Shown here piece after piece: positions 34,559-42,951 of a stretch of 64,000 bases of DNA (position 1 is its first letter; the number at the start of each line of letters is the position of its first letter). The stretch covers positions 30,991 to 94,990 of the forward strand of contig JADJSZ010000022.1 in NCBI GenBank assembly GCA_016711405.1. The letters are read 5' to 3'. The stretch comes from Candidatus Hadersleviella danica. GTDB lineage: Bacteria > Chloroflexota > Anaerolineae > Promineifilales > Promineifilaceae. Under the pieces are notes generated by a model that was not told where the DNA came from, searched no databases, and saw nothing but the letters and a program-made list of their open reading frames with translations. Both the position numbers and the translations under genes were made by a program.

Positions 34559-35617
34559 CTAACCACCCATCAACAAGGCGTGGAACGCCTCATTAAATTC
34601 TTCTGGCTTCTCAATGTAAGGCGTGTGGCCTGCATCCGCCAAAACAACTTCGCGGTAACGGCCGCCCTCGGCCGCATACGCCTCCAACACCGCCCGCGTC
34701 TGGTCAATCATCGGTTGGGGGGGGCAAATTTCCGCGCCCGGCCAGCCGGGAACCGCGCCCAACGACCCCAACGTCGCCAAATCGAACAGCGAACCGTTGG
34801 CCACAATCTGATCTACCTCCCCCCGAATCCACAAAATAGGGGGCTTGGGGTCAATGTGAGCCAATCCACTGGCATTGTAATGCTTGCCCGCCAACGCATT
34901 GAGCGGCCCTTTTGTGCCCGGCGCCATCCCCGGCCAATTGGCCGAAGCGACAAAATCGCCGGGGTAAAATTCGGAGCCAGTTTGGATGGCCAGCATGGAG
35001 CTGAGCAGGTCTTGCTCCCGCGCAGGGGTGAAGGGGGGCTTAAAATAAAACTGGCGCATGACGTTAATCGGAGCGGTGGGGTTATCCGCCTCGCGATACT
35101 TTTCAGCGAGTAAACGCACAAATTCGGGGTTGGCTCCGCCGCCGCCTGCGGGTGCGCCATCATCGGCCACTGGTTGGCCATCCAGCCCTTTGGTTCCGCC
35201 AAAGCCATAGGGGGAGCCTGTGGCGACGAGGGTGAGGGAGAGCAGGGTGGCGGGGTATTTGAGGGCGTATTTCATGGCCACGTTGCCCCCCAAGCTGTGG
35301 CCGACCATGTGGTAGTGAGCCAGTCCGAGGGTTTGGGCGAGGCTGTGAATATCCTCGGCCACATCGTCCAGCCCCATCGTTGCGTCGAGTGGCAACGCTT
35401 GGCTATCGCCATAGCCGCGAATATCGGGGGCGATGGCGCGGAAGCCAGCGGGCAGGGCGAGCATGGTCTCTTCCCAAAAAGTGGCGGAGGAGACGTTGCC
35501 GTGGATGAAGAAGACGGCCGTGCCATCCTCTGGGCCACAAGAGAGAACATGGGTCTGCAAACGGTCTGTGGCCACCATTTGCGAACGGATACCGGGGAGT
35601 GTAGGAATGGAAGACAT
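34559..35617 (-). CDS. Alpha/beta hydrolase
   Basis: A 352-aa alpha/beta-fold hydrolase. Oxyanion motif FFIHGNVSSATFW, nucleophile elbow GHSLGGN (S108), catalytic His in DAGHTPYIEKP (H331), and acid likely in WIRGEVDQIV. Longer than average because of a cap/insert rich in Gly (about 140-230). Soluble, no signal peptide; esterase, lipase or C-C hydrolase activity is possible. It starts just after an ATTTTGGATT repeat spacer and is on the same strand as the tRNA. Confidence 0.85.
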   Translation of the reverse strand: MSSIPTLPGIRSQMVATDRLQTHVLSCGPEDGTAVFFIHGNVSSATFWEETMLALPAGFRAIAPDIRGYGDSQALPLDATMGLDDVAEDIHSLAQTLGLAHYHMVGHSLGGNVAMKYALKYPATLLSLTLVATGSPYGFGGTKGLDGQPVADDGAPAGGGGANPEFVRLLAEKYREADNPTAPINVMRQFYFKPPFTPAREQDLLSSMLAIQTGSEFYPGDFVASANWPGMAPGTKGPLNALAGKHYNASGLAHIDPKPPILWIRGEVDQIVANGSLFDLATLGSLGAVPGWPGAEICPPQPMIDQTRAVLEAYAAEGGRYREVVLADAGHTPYIEKPEEFNEAFHALLMGG

Positions 35618-35762
35618 GGGATTTTGGATTGGGGATTTTGGATTGCGGATTGGGTGGTAGGGTACGATAAGGTGGTTGCGGGGGAGTTACAGGGTGTGAG
35701 AGGGGAGCAGAGGGGCAGAGGAGCAGAGGAGCAGCTGAAATGCTGACAAGCTGACTCGCCCC
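35618..35762. repeat. ATTTTGGATTGGG, GAGCAGAGG and GCTGACAAGCTGA words
   Basis: Three successive word families fill the gap between two minus-strand genes. No ORF is present. Confidence 0.7.
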
Positions 35763-37550
35763 CTAAAATGGCCAGAAGAGGGGCACAAACAGAACAATGA
35801 TTAGCCAGACCACCAAATTTAGCCCTGCGCCGACGCGGGCGTAGTCGCTGAATTTGTAGCCACCGGGGCCATAGATGATGACATTGGCCTGATGGCCGAC
35901 GGGGGTGAGGAAGGAGGTGGAGGCGGCAATAACGGTGGCCATGACCATGCCATGTGGGTCTACGCCCATGCCGATGGAAGCACCGATGGCGATGGGAACC
36001 ATTAACACGGTCGCGGCCGCGTTGGAAATGACTTCGGTGAGCAGAGCCGTGAAGAGGGATAACCCAGCCAGCACGGCCAGCGGCCCCCAGCCCCCCACCC
36101 ATTGCACAATGTGATTGGCCAGTAAGGCGGCCGTGCCCGTATCCTCCATAGCCGTGCCCAAGGGCAACATGGCCGCAATGAGAAAGACAGCCTGCCAATC
36201 TATCAGGCGGTACGCCTCGTCCATATTGATAACCCGCGTCAGCACCATCAGCAAAGAGCCGATGACCATCATGGTGGCAATATCGAGCCATTCGGCCGTG
36301 ACCACGCCGATGACTAGCAACAAAATACCGACGGCCAACGGCGCTTTGCGGAGCTTTTTCTCATCCATTTTAATAGGGGCATCGTCCAGAATAACAAAGT
36401 TGGGATTGCGCCGCAGAAGCTCAATTTTGTCCTCCGTGCCCTGCACCAACAACACATCCCCCACCACCACTGGCACTTCCCCTAAATGTTCAACTATCTC
36501 TTGGCCGCTGTGGCGCATGGCCAGCACCGAAAGGCTATATTTTTCGCGAAAGTCGAGCTTTTTGAGGGTGTAGCCCTGAAAACGGGATTGCCGATTGAGG
36601 GTCACTTCGACCAGCTTTAACCCTTCGGTCTCCAACGAGGGATGCCAATCGCCCGATTTCCATTCGCGCACAGGTTGCAAGATGTGGCTTTGGCTGACGC
36701 TGATAATTTTGTCGAGCGGGCCGAGAATGGTCAGCACGTCGCCAGCCTGTATCGGCCGTTCAGTCGTCGGGGCTTCCAAGCCTTGCCAATGGCGCACTTG
36801 CACAATTTGCAAATCAAACTGTTGGCCAAAATTTGTCTCCCACAAGTGTTTGTCCACCAAAGGCGATTGTTCGGCCACACGCACTTCGATGATGTAATGG
36901 TTGAGAGCGTAATCATCGGCCAATTCCCCCGTCGGGGGGTGGTCGGGGAGCAGGCGTTGGCCAATGAAAACCATGTATAAAACGCCCGCCCCCAGCACGA
37001 GTAGCCCTGTGGGGGTGAAGCTAAACATGCTGAAGGAGGTAAATCCTGCTGTTTTGAGCAAGCCCGAAGCCAAAATGTTGGGGGGTGTGCCAATGAGGGT
37101 CATGTTGCCACCCAACAAGGCGGAATAGGCGAGGGGCATGAGCAGTTTGGAGGGGGAGATGCGCATTTGTCGGCCGACGGCTATCACGGCCGGCAACAGC
37201 AAGGCCACCGCGCCCACGTTGTTCATAAAGGAGGAGATTAGCCCCGAGGCGAGCATGATGCCTATCAGCAACTTGCGTGGGCTTCCTCCCGCCCAACGCA
37301 TCATCTGCTGGGCAATTAAATCCCCCACCCCCGCTTGGGCAACAGCCCCACTGACGATGAATACACCCCACACACTGACCACGGCGGGGTTGGCAAACCC
37401 CGCAAAGGCATCTCCTGCATCGACCAATCCTGATAGCACAAGGCTAACCAGCACCATAAGGGCCACGACATCTACCCGCAGTTTGTCCCATATAAAAAGG
37501 GCCACGGCCGCGCCCAAAATCAACAAAACGAGGATGTTATCTGAGGTCAT
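35763..37550 (-). CDS. SLC13/DASS-family permease with two TrkA-C domains
   Basis: A 595-aa membrane transporter: helices in residues 1-200 and 400-595 enclosing a cytosolic insert with two TrkA-C (RCK_C) domains (about 215-290 and 300-385: RVAEQSPLVDKHLWE, VEVTLNRQSRFQGYTLKKLD). SLC13 signatures include LLGGNMTLIGTPPNILA and SNAAATVLMVPIA. The SLC13 + TrkA-C layout is shared with SAC1/SLT-type sulfate carriers, so inorganic anion uptake, perhaps sulfate, is a reasonable guess. It is divergent from the ArsR-octahaem-YeeE cluster, which strengthens a sulfur link (inference). Confidence 0.85.
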   Translation of the reverse strand: MTSDNILVLLILGAAVALFIWDKLRVDVVALMVLVSLVLSGLVDAGDAFAGFANPAVVSVWGVFIVSGAVAQAGVGDLIAQQMMRWAGGSPRKLLIGIMLASGLISSFMNNVGAVALLLPAVIAVGRQMRISPSKLLMPLAYSALLGGNMTLIGTPPNILASGLLKTAGFTSFSMFSFTPTGLLVLGAGVLYMVFIGQRLLPDHPPTGELADDYALNHYIIEVRVAEQSPLVDKHLWETNFGQQFDLQIVQVRHWQGLEAPTTERPIQAGDVLTILGPLDKIISVSQSHILQPVREWKSGDWHPSLETEGLKLVEVTLNRQSRFQGYTLKKLDFREKYSLSVLAMRHSGQEIVEHLGEVPVVVGDVLLVQGTEDKIELLRRNPNFVILDDAPIKMDEKKLRKAPLAVGILLLVIGVVTAEWLDIATMMVIGSLLMVLTRVINMDEAYRLIDWQAVFLIAAMLPLGTAMEDTGTAALLANHIVQWVGGWGPLAVLAGLSLFTALLTEVISNAAATVLMVPIAIGASIGMGVDPHGMVMATVIAASTSFLTPVGHQANVIIYGPGGYKFSDYARVGAGLNLVVWLIIVLFVPLFWPF

Positions 37551-37722
37551 CGGTCTCCTATTCGGTGAGAGAAGGATGGAGTATCTAATTGTTAGAGATG
37601 ATGGGCAAACAGCCCGAAGTTGCGGCGCATTATACCATTTGCTCTCTGACTTTCCTCACCCCCAACCTATGACAAACAACATTTAGCCCACCACCAGCGG
37701 GGAGTATGATTAGGTGTAACCT

Positions 37723-37738
37723 ATTCGGATAAACGAAT
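37723..37738. promoter_or_regulatory. ATTC-N8-GAAT palindrome, candidate ArsR operator
   Basis: ATTCGGATAAACGAAT in the divergent region between the SLC13 permease and ArsR. As I recall, ATTC-N8-GAAT is the consensus described for the sulfide-responsive ArsR-family repressor SqrR. The position, 62 bases before the ArsR start, suits autoregulation and control of both directions. Confidence 0.5.
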
Positions 37739-37739
37739 A

Positions 37740-37799
37740 AGTAGAGAGAAGAGAGAAGAGAGAAGAGAGATTCTCCAAAATCCCCAATCCGCATTCCCC
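37740..37799. repeat. GAGAGAA words and ATCCGCATTCCCC leader
   Basis: AGAGAGAAGAGAGAAGAGAG is followed by CCCCAATCCGCATTCCCC running into the ArsR ATG. Confidence 0.75.
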
Positions 37800-38120
37800 A
37801 TGTTTCCTTCGGCCGCTGAAATCACCCTCCTCCACAACAGCATCTGCCAAGCGCTGAGCGAGCCACGGCGGATACTGATTTTATACGCCTTGCACGAACG
37901 GCCGACCCATGTCACCGCCCTCGCCGAGCAACTCGACATTCCCCAGCCAACAGTTTCCCGCCATTTGCGCGTGTTGCGCCAGCAAGGGTTGGTGCAAACC
38001 GAGCGGCAGGGCGCGGCCGTCCTCTACACCCTCACCGAACCCCGCCTTATCGAAGTCCTCGACCTCATGCGCGACATCATGCGCGACACCTTAGCCCACA
38101 AAATGAGCGTTGTCGCCTGA
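37800..38120 (+). CDS. ArsR/SmtB-family transcriptional regulator
   Basis: A 106-aa winged-helix repressor: LSEPRRILILYALHERP, recognition helix QPTVSRHLRVLRQQGLV, wing ERQGAAVLYTL. Only one cysteine (C16), so neither the ELCVCDL metal site nor the two-cysteine persulfide switch of SqrR/BigR is present. It heads the octahaem cytochrome/YeeE cluster and probably represses it. Ligand unknown. Confidence 0.9.
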   Translation: MFPSAAEITLLHNSICQALSEPRRILILYALHERPTHVTALAEQLDIPQPTVSRHLRVLRQQGLVQTERQGAAVLYTLTEPRLIEVLDLMRDIMRDTLAHKMSVVA

Positions 38121-38199
38121 TTGCGGAATGCGGAATGGGGAATGCGGATTAACACCCCACTAACCACTTGCCACTCGCCCCTAACCACTAAACCTCCCC
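38121..38199. repeat. ATGCGGAATGCGG and CCACTAACC words
   Basis: TGCGGAATGCGGAATGGGG words then CACTAACCACTTGCCACT words, ending CCTCCCC at the octahaem cytochrome ATG, with no Shine-Dalgarno. Confidence 0.75.
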
Positions 38200-39624
38200 A
38201 TGAACGAGTTCAAGTACACATGGTTCTTCGGCCTCATGGCCACCGCCCTGCTCATTGTTGTTCCCGTGGCGCTCTTTGCCACCAACGAGCCACCCCAAAC
38301 CACAAACCCGTGGCAATTTGTGCCCGAAGATGTGCCCGAAGTCGGCCATGCCGACCTGATTCAGGGGCCGCTGGCCACAGGGGCAGATGTGACGAAAGAG
38401 TGCCTCCGTTGCCACGAAGATTCCGCCCATGAGGTGATGGAAACAACCCACTGGACATGGGAAAGCGAACCCATCACCCTGCCGGGGCGGGACGAACCCG
38501 TAACCGTGGGCAAGAAAAATCAGCTCAACAATTTTTGCATTGGCATTGCCGGCAACTGGAACAAATGCACCGCCTGCCACATTGGTTATGGCTGGGAAGA
38601 TGAGAGCTTTGATTTTACCGAGCAAACCAATGTGGATTGTCTCTCTTGCCATGCCGATGTCGGTTTATACGGCAAAGGCAACTATGGCTACCCCGCCGAA
38701 GGGGTGGATTTAATGGCGGCCGCGCAAAGCGTGGGCAACCCCACCCGCGAAAATTGCGGCAGTTGCCATTTCAATGGCGGCGGCGGCAACGCCGTGAAGC
38801 ATGGGGATTTGGACGAGAGCTTATATTTTCCCAACGAGACCATCGATGTCCACATGGGGCGCTATGATTTTCAATGTGTGGATTGCCACCAGACCGAAAA
38901 TCACCAAGTGCCCGGCCAAATCACCATGGTCAGCCCTGTTGCCCAAGGCCCTTCGCTTAGTTGCCAAGATTGCCACCAAGAAGTGCCCCATCAGGACGAG
39001 CGGATTAACACCCATTTAGCGGCCGTGGCCTGCCAAACCTGCCACATCCCCCAAGGAGCGGTGCGCACCCCCACCAAAATGGATTGGGATTGGTCTACGG
39101 CCGGCCAAGATTTGCCCGAAGACCCCCACACCTACCTCAAAATCAAAGGCAACTTCGTCTACGAACAAGGGTTCGCCCCCACCTATACATGGTTCAATGG
39201 CACGACCGACCGCTACATTCTCGGCGACACCATCAACCCCACCGAAACGACAGTCCTCAACCCCCCGCTGGGCGAAATTAACGACCCCACCGCCCAAATT
39301 TGGCCGTTCAAGGTTCACACCGCCCTCCAACCCTATGATGCGGGCTTTGATTACCTGCTCGTGCCCAAAACGGCCGGGGAAGATGGCTTCTGGACCAATT
39401 TCGACTGGGACAACGCCTTTGCCAGCAACCAAGAAAACTCTGGCCTGCTTTACAGCGGCGAATACGGCTTTGCTCCCACCGAAACCTACTGGACACTGAC
39501 CCACATGGTCGCTCCCAAAGAACAAGCCCTCCAATGCACCGCCTGCCACGGCGAAGGGAATCGCCTCGACTGGGAAGCCCTCGGCTACCCCGGCGACCCG
39601 CTGTATTGGGGCGGACGAAAATAA
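38200..39624 (+). CDS. Octahaem c-type cytochrome, tetrathionate-reductase (Otr) family
   Basis: 474 aa with one N-terminal signal/anchor helix (10-27) and eight CxxCH haem sites: 68-72, 123-127, 147-151, 186-190, 226-230, 255-259, 278-282 and 446-450. The block VGKKNQLNNFCIGIAGNWNK, CTACHIGYGW, FDFTEQTNVDC matches the Otr-family octahaem cytochromes, whose Shewanella member reduces tetrathionate and also nitrite/hydroxylamine in vitro. Expected on the outer face of the membrane. The next gene supplies a membrane b-type module, suggesting quinone-linked electron flow to or from this protein; direction and substrate in vivo are inference. Confidence 0.88.
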   Translation: MNEFKYTWFFGLMATALLIVVPVALFATNEPPQTTNPWQFVPEDVPEVGHADLIQGPLATGADVTKECLRCHEDSAHEVMETTHWTWESEPITLPGRDEPVTVGKKNQLNNFCIGIAGNWNKCTACHIGYGWEDESFDFTEQTNVDCLSCHADVGLYGKGNYGYPAEGVDLMAAAQSVGNPTRENCGSCHFNGGGGNAVKHGDLDESLYFPNETIDVHMGRYDFQCVDCHQTENHQVPGQITMVSPVAQGPSLSCQDCHQEVPHQDERINTHLAAVACQTCHIPQGAVRTPTKMDWDWSTAGQDLPEDPHTYLKIKGNFVYEQGFAPTYTWFNGTTDRYILGDTINPTETTVLNPPLGEINDPTAQIWPFKVHTALQPYDAGFDYLLVPKTAGEDGFWTNFDWDNAFASNQENSGLLYSGEYGFAPTETYWTLTHMVAPKEQALQCTACHGEGNRLDWEALGYPGDPLYWGGRK

Positions 39625-39704
39625 GTGGCTAGTGGTTAGTGGCTAGTGGTTAGTGAATCACTCGCCACTAACCACAATCACCAATCCTACCACTACTCAC
39701 TCCC
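39625..39704. repeat. AGTGGCTAGTGGTTAG / CACTAACCAC mirrored words
   Basis: GTGGCTAGTGGTTAGTGG words are mirrored by CTCGCCACTAACCAC. The leader ends ACTCACTCCC at the next ATG. Confidence 0.75.
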
Positions 39705-42209
39705 ATGCCCCGCCACACCACCCTCCTCGCCATCCTCCTCCTCGCCCTTGCGGGGGCGGCCACGGCCGTGTGGGCGCAAACCAGCCCGCCCAGCCCCCCA
39801 CCCACCCGCACAGGTAGCCCGCTCCATCCCACCTTCCCCCTGTTGGATGTAGACGGCCGCAACGTCCTCGAGACAAATAGCCCCGTCTCCCCCATGCAAA
39901 CCTGCGGCAGTTGCCACGATGCGGCGTTTATCGCCGAACACAACAGCCATGCCAACGGCGACCTGCCCAACCCGCTGGGGCTGGCCACGGCCGAGGGGCA
40001 ATGGCGGGCGTGGGATTGGAACGAAGCGGGCACGGCCGAACTCAACTGCTTCCTCTGCCATGTGCCCGAGGCGGACAATGCCAGCCGAGTGGCCGAAACA
40101 GCGCAAGGGTGGTGAGCCACGGCCACCCTCGCCCAAACCAGCTGGGTGACAACGACCACCACGGCCGAGGGCTGGGCATGGAACCCGGCCGCTTTCTCGG
40201 CCGATGGCCACCTCCTGCCCGAACTCGTCACCGTGCAAGACCCCACCAACGCCAATTGCGGCCAATGCCACGGTGTGGTCCACAGCGACCCCAGCATTCC
40301 GCTCACGCTCGATGGCTATGGGGCGGGGGATAGCACCAGTGTCACCACGGGGCAAGTTTTCTCCCCCCAACCACTCAACCAAAGCGGGCTGAACTTGGCC
40401 GACAAAAACAGCCTGACCCGCTCGTGGGATGTCCACGCCGAGCGGGTGGTGCAATGCACCAACTGCCACTACTCGCTCAACAATCCCGTCTATTACACCG
40501 AAGCGGGCGACAAACCTGCCCATCTGGAATTTGACCCCCGCAGATTGGACTTTGGGGAGTATCTTTATCGGCCGTTGCACGATTTCGCCTCGGGTGGGGA
40601 CGACATGCGCAGTTGCCAATCGTGCCACAGCACGGCCGCCGACCACGGGTGGCTCCCCTATGTGGAGCGGCACACGGCCGCGCTTAGTTGCCAATCGTGC
40701 CACATCCCCAAGCTCTACGCCCCCGCCCTTGCCTATGTGGATTGGACAGTTTTGGTGGATAGCACCACCCCCGCCCAAGGCTATCGGGGCATGGAAGCGG
40801 GCGCAGAACTGAACAGCACCACCTTGCTGACAGGGTACGAACCAGTCTTGCTCCCCCGCCTTGCGGCCGATGGCTCCTCTGCCCCCCTAACCCCCTATAA
40901 CCTGCTCACCAGTTGGTATTGGGTGCAGGGCGAAGCGGCCGAACCCGTGGCCTTGGCCGATTTACAGGCGGCGTGGTTCACGGCCGCTGGCGATTACCAG
41001 CCCGATTTAGTGGCCGCTTTTGATGCCAACGGAGATGGGCAACTGAGCCAAACCGAGTTGTCCATCAGCACCAGCGAGCAGGAAACGGCCGTGGCCAACC
41101 GCTTGGCCGCCCTTGGCGTGGCCAACCCGCGCATTGCGGGAGAGGTGCAACCCAGCCTGATTAGCCATAATGTGACCCACGGCGAGTGGGTGAGCAAGGA
41201 GTGCCAGAGTTGCCATGCCGATGATTCCCGCCTCAGCCAACCCATCGCCTTGGCCGATAGGCTCCCCGGCGGGGTGGTTCCCACCCTTGTCAGCGATGGG
41301 GATGTGCAATGGGCGGGCACAGTGGAGACCGATCAACCCAACGATTTGCGCTTTGTGCCCCAACCCACCACGGCCGATTTATACGTCCTCGGCCACAACG
41401 CGGTGTTGTGGATAGACCGAGTGGGCATCGCCGCCATGTTGGGGGTTATGTTGGGCATCTTCTTGCACGGCGGGGCGCGGGTCGTTTCGGCTCGCCGCCA
41501 CCCCCACGCCCATGCCCCCGCTGGCGAGCGGGTGTACATGTATGATGTGTATGAGCGGTTGTGGCACTGGTTGCAAACGGCCGCCATCCTCCTGCTCCTC
41601 TTCACAGGGCTGATTATTCACCAGCCCGACACGTTCGGCATATTCAGCTTTGCCTATGTGGTGCAGGTGCACAATGTGTTGGCGGCCGTGTTGGTCGTCA
41701 ACGCCGCCCTCGCCTTCTTCTACCATGTGGTCAGCGGCGAGATTCGCCAATTTTTGCCTCGGCCGCGTGGCTTTTTTGGCCAAATGATGGAGCAGAGCAA
41801 GTATTACCTGAGCGGCATCTTCAAGGGGGAAGAACACCCCTTTGCCAAGAGCAAAGAGCGCAAGCTGAACCCGCTCCAACAAATCACCTATCTGGCCATT
41901 CTGAATGTGCTGTTGCCCCTGCAAATTATCACGGGCACGCTGATGTGGGGGGCGCAACGCTGGCCAGAACTGGTGCGTGGCTTTGGTGGCCTGCCCTTCC
42001 TCGGCCCGTTCCACAGCCTCATCGCATGGCTCTTCGCCGCCTTCATCCTGCTCCATGTCTACCTCACCACCACGGGGCATACCCCGCTGGCGAATATCAA
42101 GGCGATGGTGGGGGGGTGGGAAGGAGGAGGCAGAGGAGCAGGGGGGCGGAGGGGCAGGGGAGAAGGATGGGTAGGGGCAACCCTTGTGGTTGCCCAGATA
42201 TTCGCATGA
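39705..42209 (+). CDS. Seven-haem cytochrome c fused to cytochrome b561, interrupted by in-frame TGA
   Basis: One frame of 835 codons broken only by TGA at 40113-40115. Signal peptide 1-25. Seven CxxCH sites: CGSCH and CFLCH before the stop; CGQCH, CTNCH and three CQSCH after it. An EF-hand-like Ca-binding loop, DANGDGQLSQTE, sits between haems 6 and 7. The C-terminal 260 residues form a b561-type membrane domain (YERLWHWLQTAAILLLLF, VQVHNVLAAVLVV, ALAFFYHVVSGE, LFAAFILLHVYLTT) with haem-b histidines. The last 30 residues are encoded by a G-rich stretch and a REP-like element, so the original stop was probably displaced. Likely quinone oxidoreductase partner of the octahaem cytochrome. If TGA is a real stop, a GTG start at 40146 would give an export-incompetent piece. 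Confidence 0.75.
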
Positions 42210-42252
42210 ACCAAAAATTTATCCCGAGGGTAGGCACAAGGCCTACCCCTAC
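42165..42252. repeat. REP-like element TAGGGGCAACCC ... CCTACCCCTA
   Basis: TAGGGGCAACCCTTGTGGTT then GGGTAGGCACAAGGCCTACC, the same paired element as at 7759-7815 and 63423-63497. It overlaps and extends the end of the cytochrome gene. Confidence 0.85.
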
Positions 42253-42278
42253 AGAGACTGACCGACTGAGAGACTCCC

Positions 42279-42869
42279 ATGACCACACATTCCATTCCCC
42301 AAGAGAAACCAACGGCCGTGCGCCGTGCTGGCTGGCTGACCCGGTTGCGCCAACGGGAAGCCAAGCCCTATGTTCATCCTTACTTTGGCGGCATTTTGCT
42401 GGGCGTGTTGCTCTTCGGCTCTTTTTTCATCACGGGCAACGGCCTTGGCGCATCGGGGGGGCTGAATCGCCTGCTTGTAATCGTTGAAGATGCGGTTGTG
42501 CCCGACCATATTGACCGCGTCTCCTATTTGGCCGAAATGGCGGGTGGGGAGCGCAACGCACTGGATAGCTGGGTGGTTTTTGTGACTATCGGCGTGGTGA
42601 TAGGGGGCTTTGCGTCGGGGTTGGTCAACGGCCGTGTGCGCTTTGAAACCAATCGCCCCGCCCATGTGCCCGCCAAACTGCGCTGGCTGATGGCCTTCAT
42701 CGGCGGCGGCTTTATGGGGTACGGCGCACGGCTCGCCCGTGGCTGTACCTCGGGTCAAGCCCTCTCAGGTGGGGCCGTCCTCTCCGTCGGCAGTTGGGCC
42801 TTCATGTTTGCCGTCTTTGGCGGGGCCTATGCCCTCGCCTACTTTGTGCGCCGCCTTTGGAATGAATAG
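42279..42869 (+). CDS. YeeE/YedE-family transporter (first half-type)
   Basis: A 196-aa membrane protein with about four helices after a 35-residue soluble N-terminus. Conserved cysteine loop ARGCTSGQALSGGAVLSV marks the YeeE/YedE (thiosulfate transporter TsuA-like) family, in which such Cys residues relay thiosulfate. The leader is an iterated GACTGA word ending GAGAGACTCCC at the ATG. It probably pairs with the next gene as a two-protein transporter. Confidence 0.85.
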   Translation: MTTHSIPQEKPTAVRRAGWLTRLRQREAKPYVHPYFGGILLGVLLFGSFFITGNGLGASGGLNRLLVIVEDAVVPDHIDRVSYLAEMAGGERNALDSWVVFVTIGVVIGGFASGLVNGRVRFETNRPAHVPAKLRWLMAFIGGGFMGYGARLARGCTSGQALSGGAVLSVGSWAFMFAVFGGAYALAYFVRRLWNE

Positions 42870-42951
42870 CAGTGAAAAGTAAAAGGTAAAAAGTGAGCGA
42901 GCAAATCCCTACCTTCACCTTTCACCTTTAACCACTCACTACCCTAACACC
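42870..42951. repeat. Mirrored GTGAAAAGTAAAAGG / CACCTTTCACC words
   Basis: AGTGAAAAGTAAAAGGTAAA is mirrored by CCTTCACCTTTCACCTTTAA between the two YeeE genes; it can form a hairpin. Confidence 0.75.

Noticed and set aside
40113..40160. Selenocysteine insertion at the in-frame TGA
   Set aside because: The downstream stem is weak, the codon context aligns with a Trp or small residue rather than a redox site, and no selenocysteine machinery is visible in the window.
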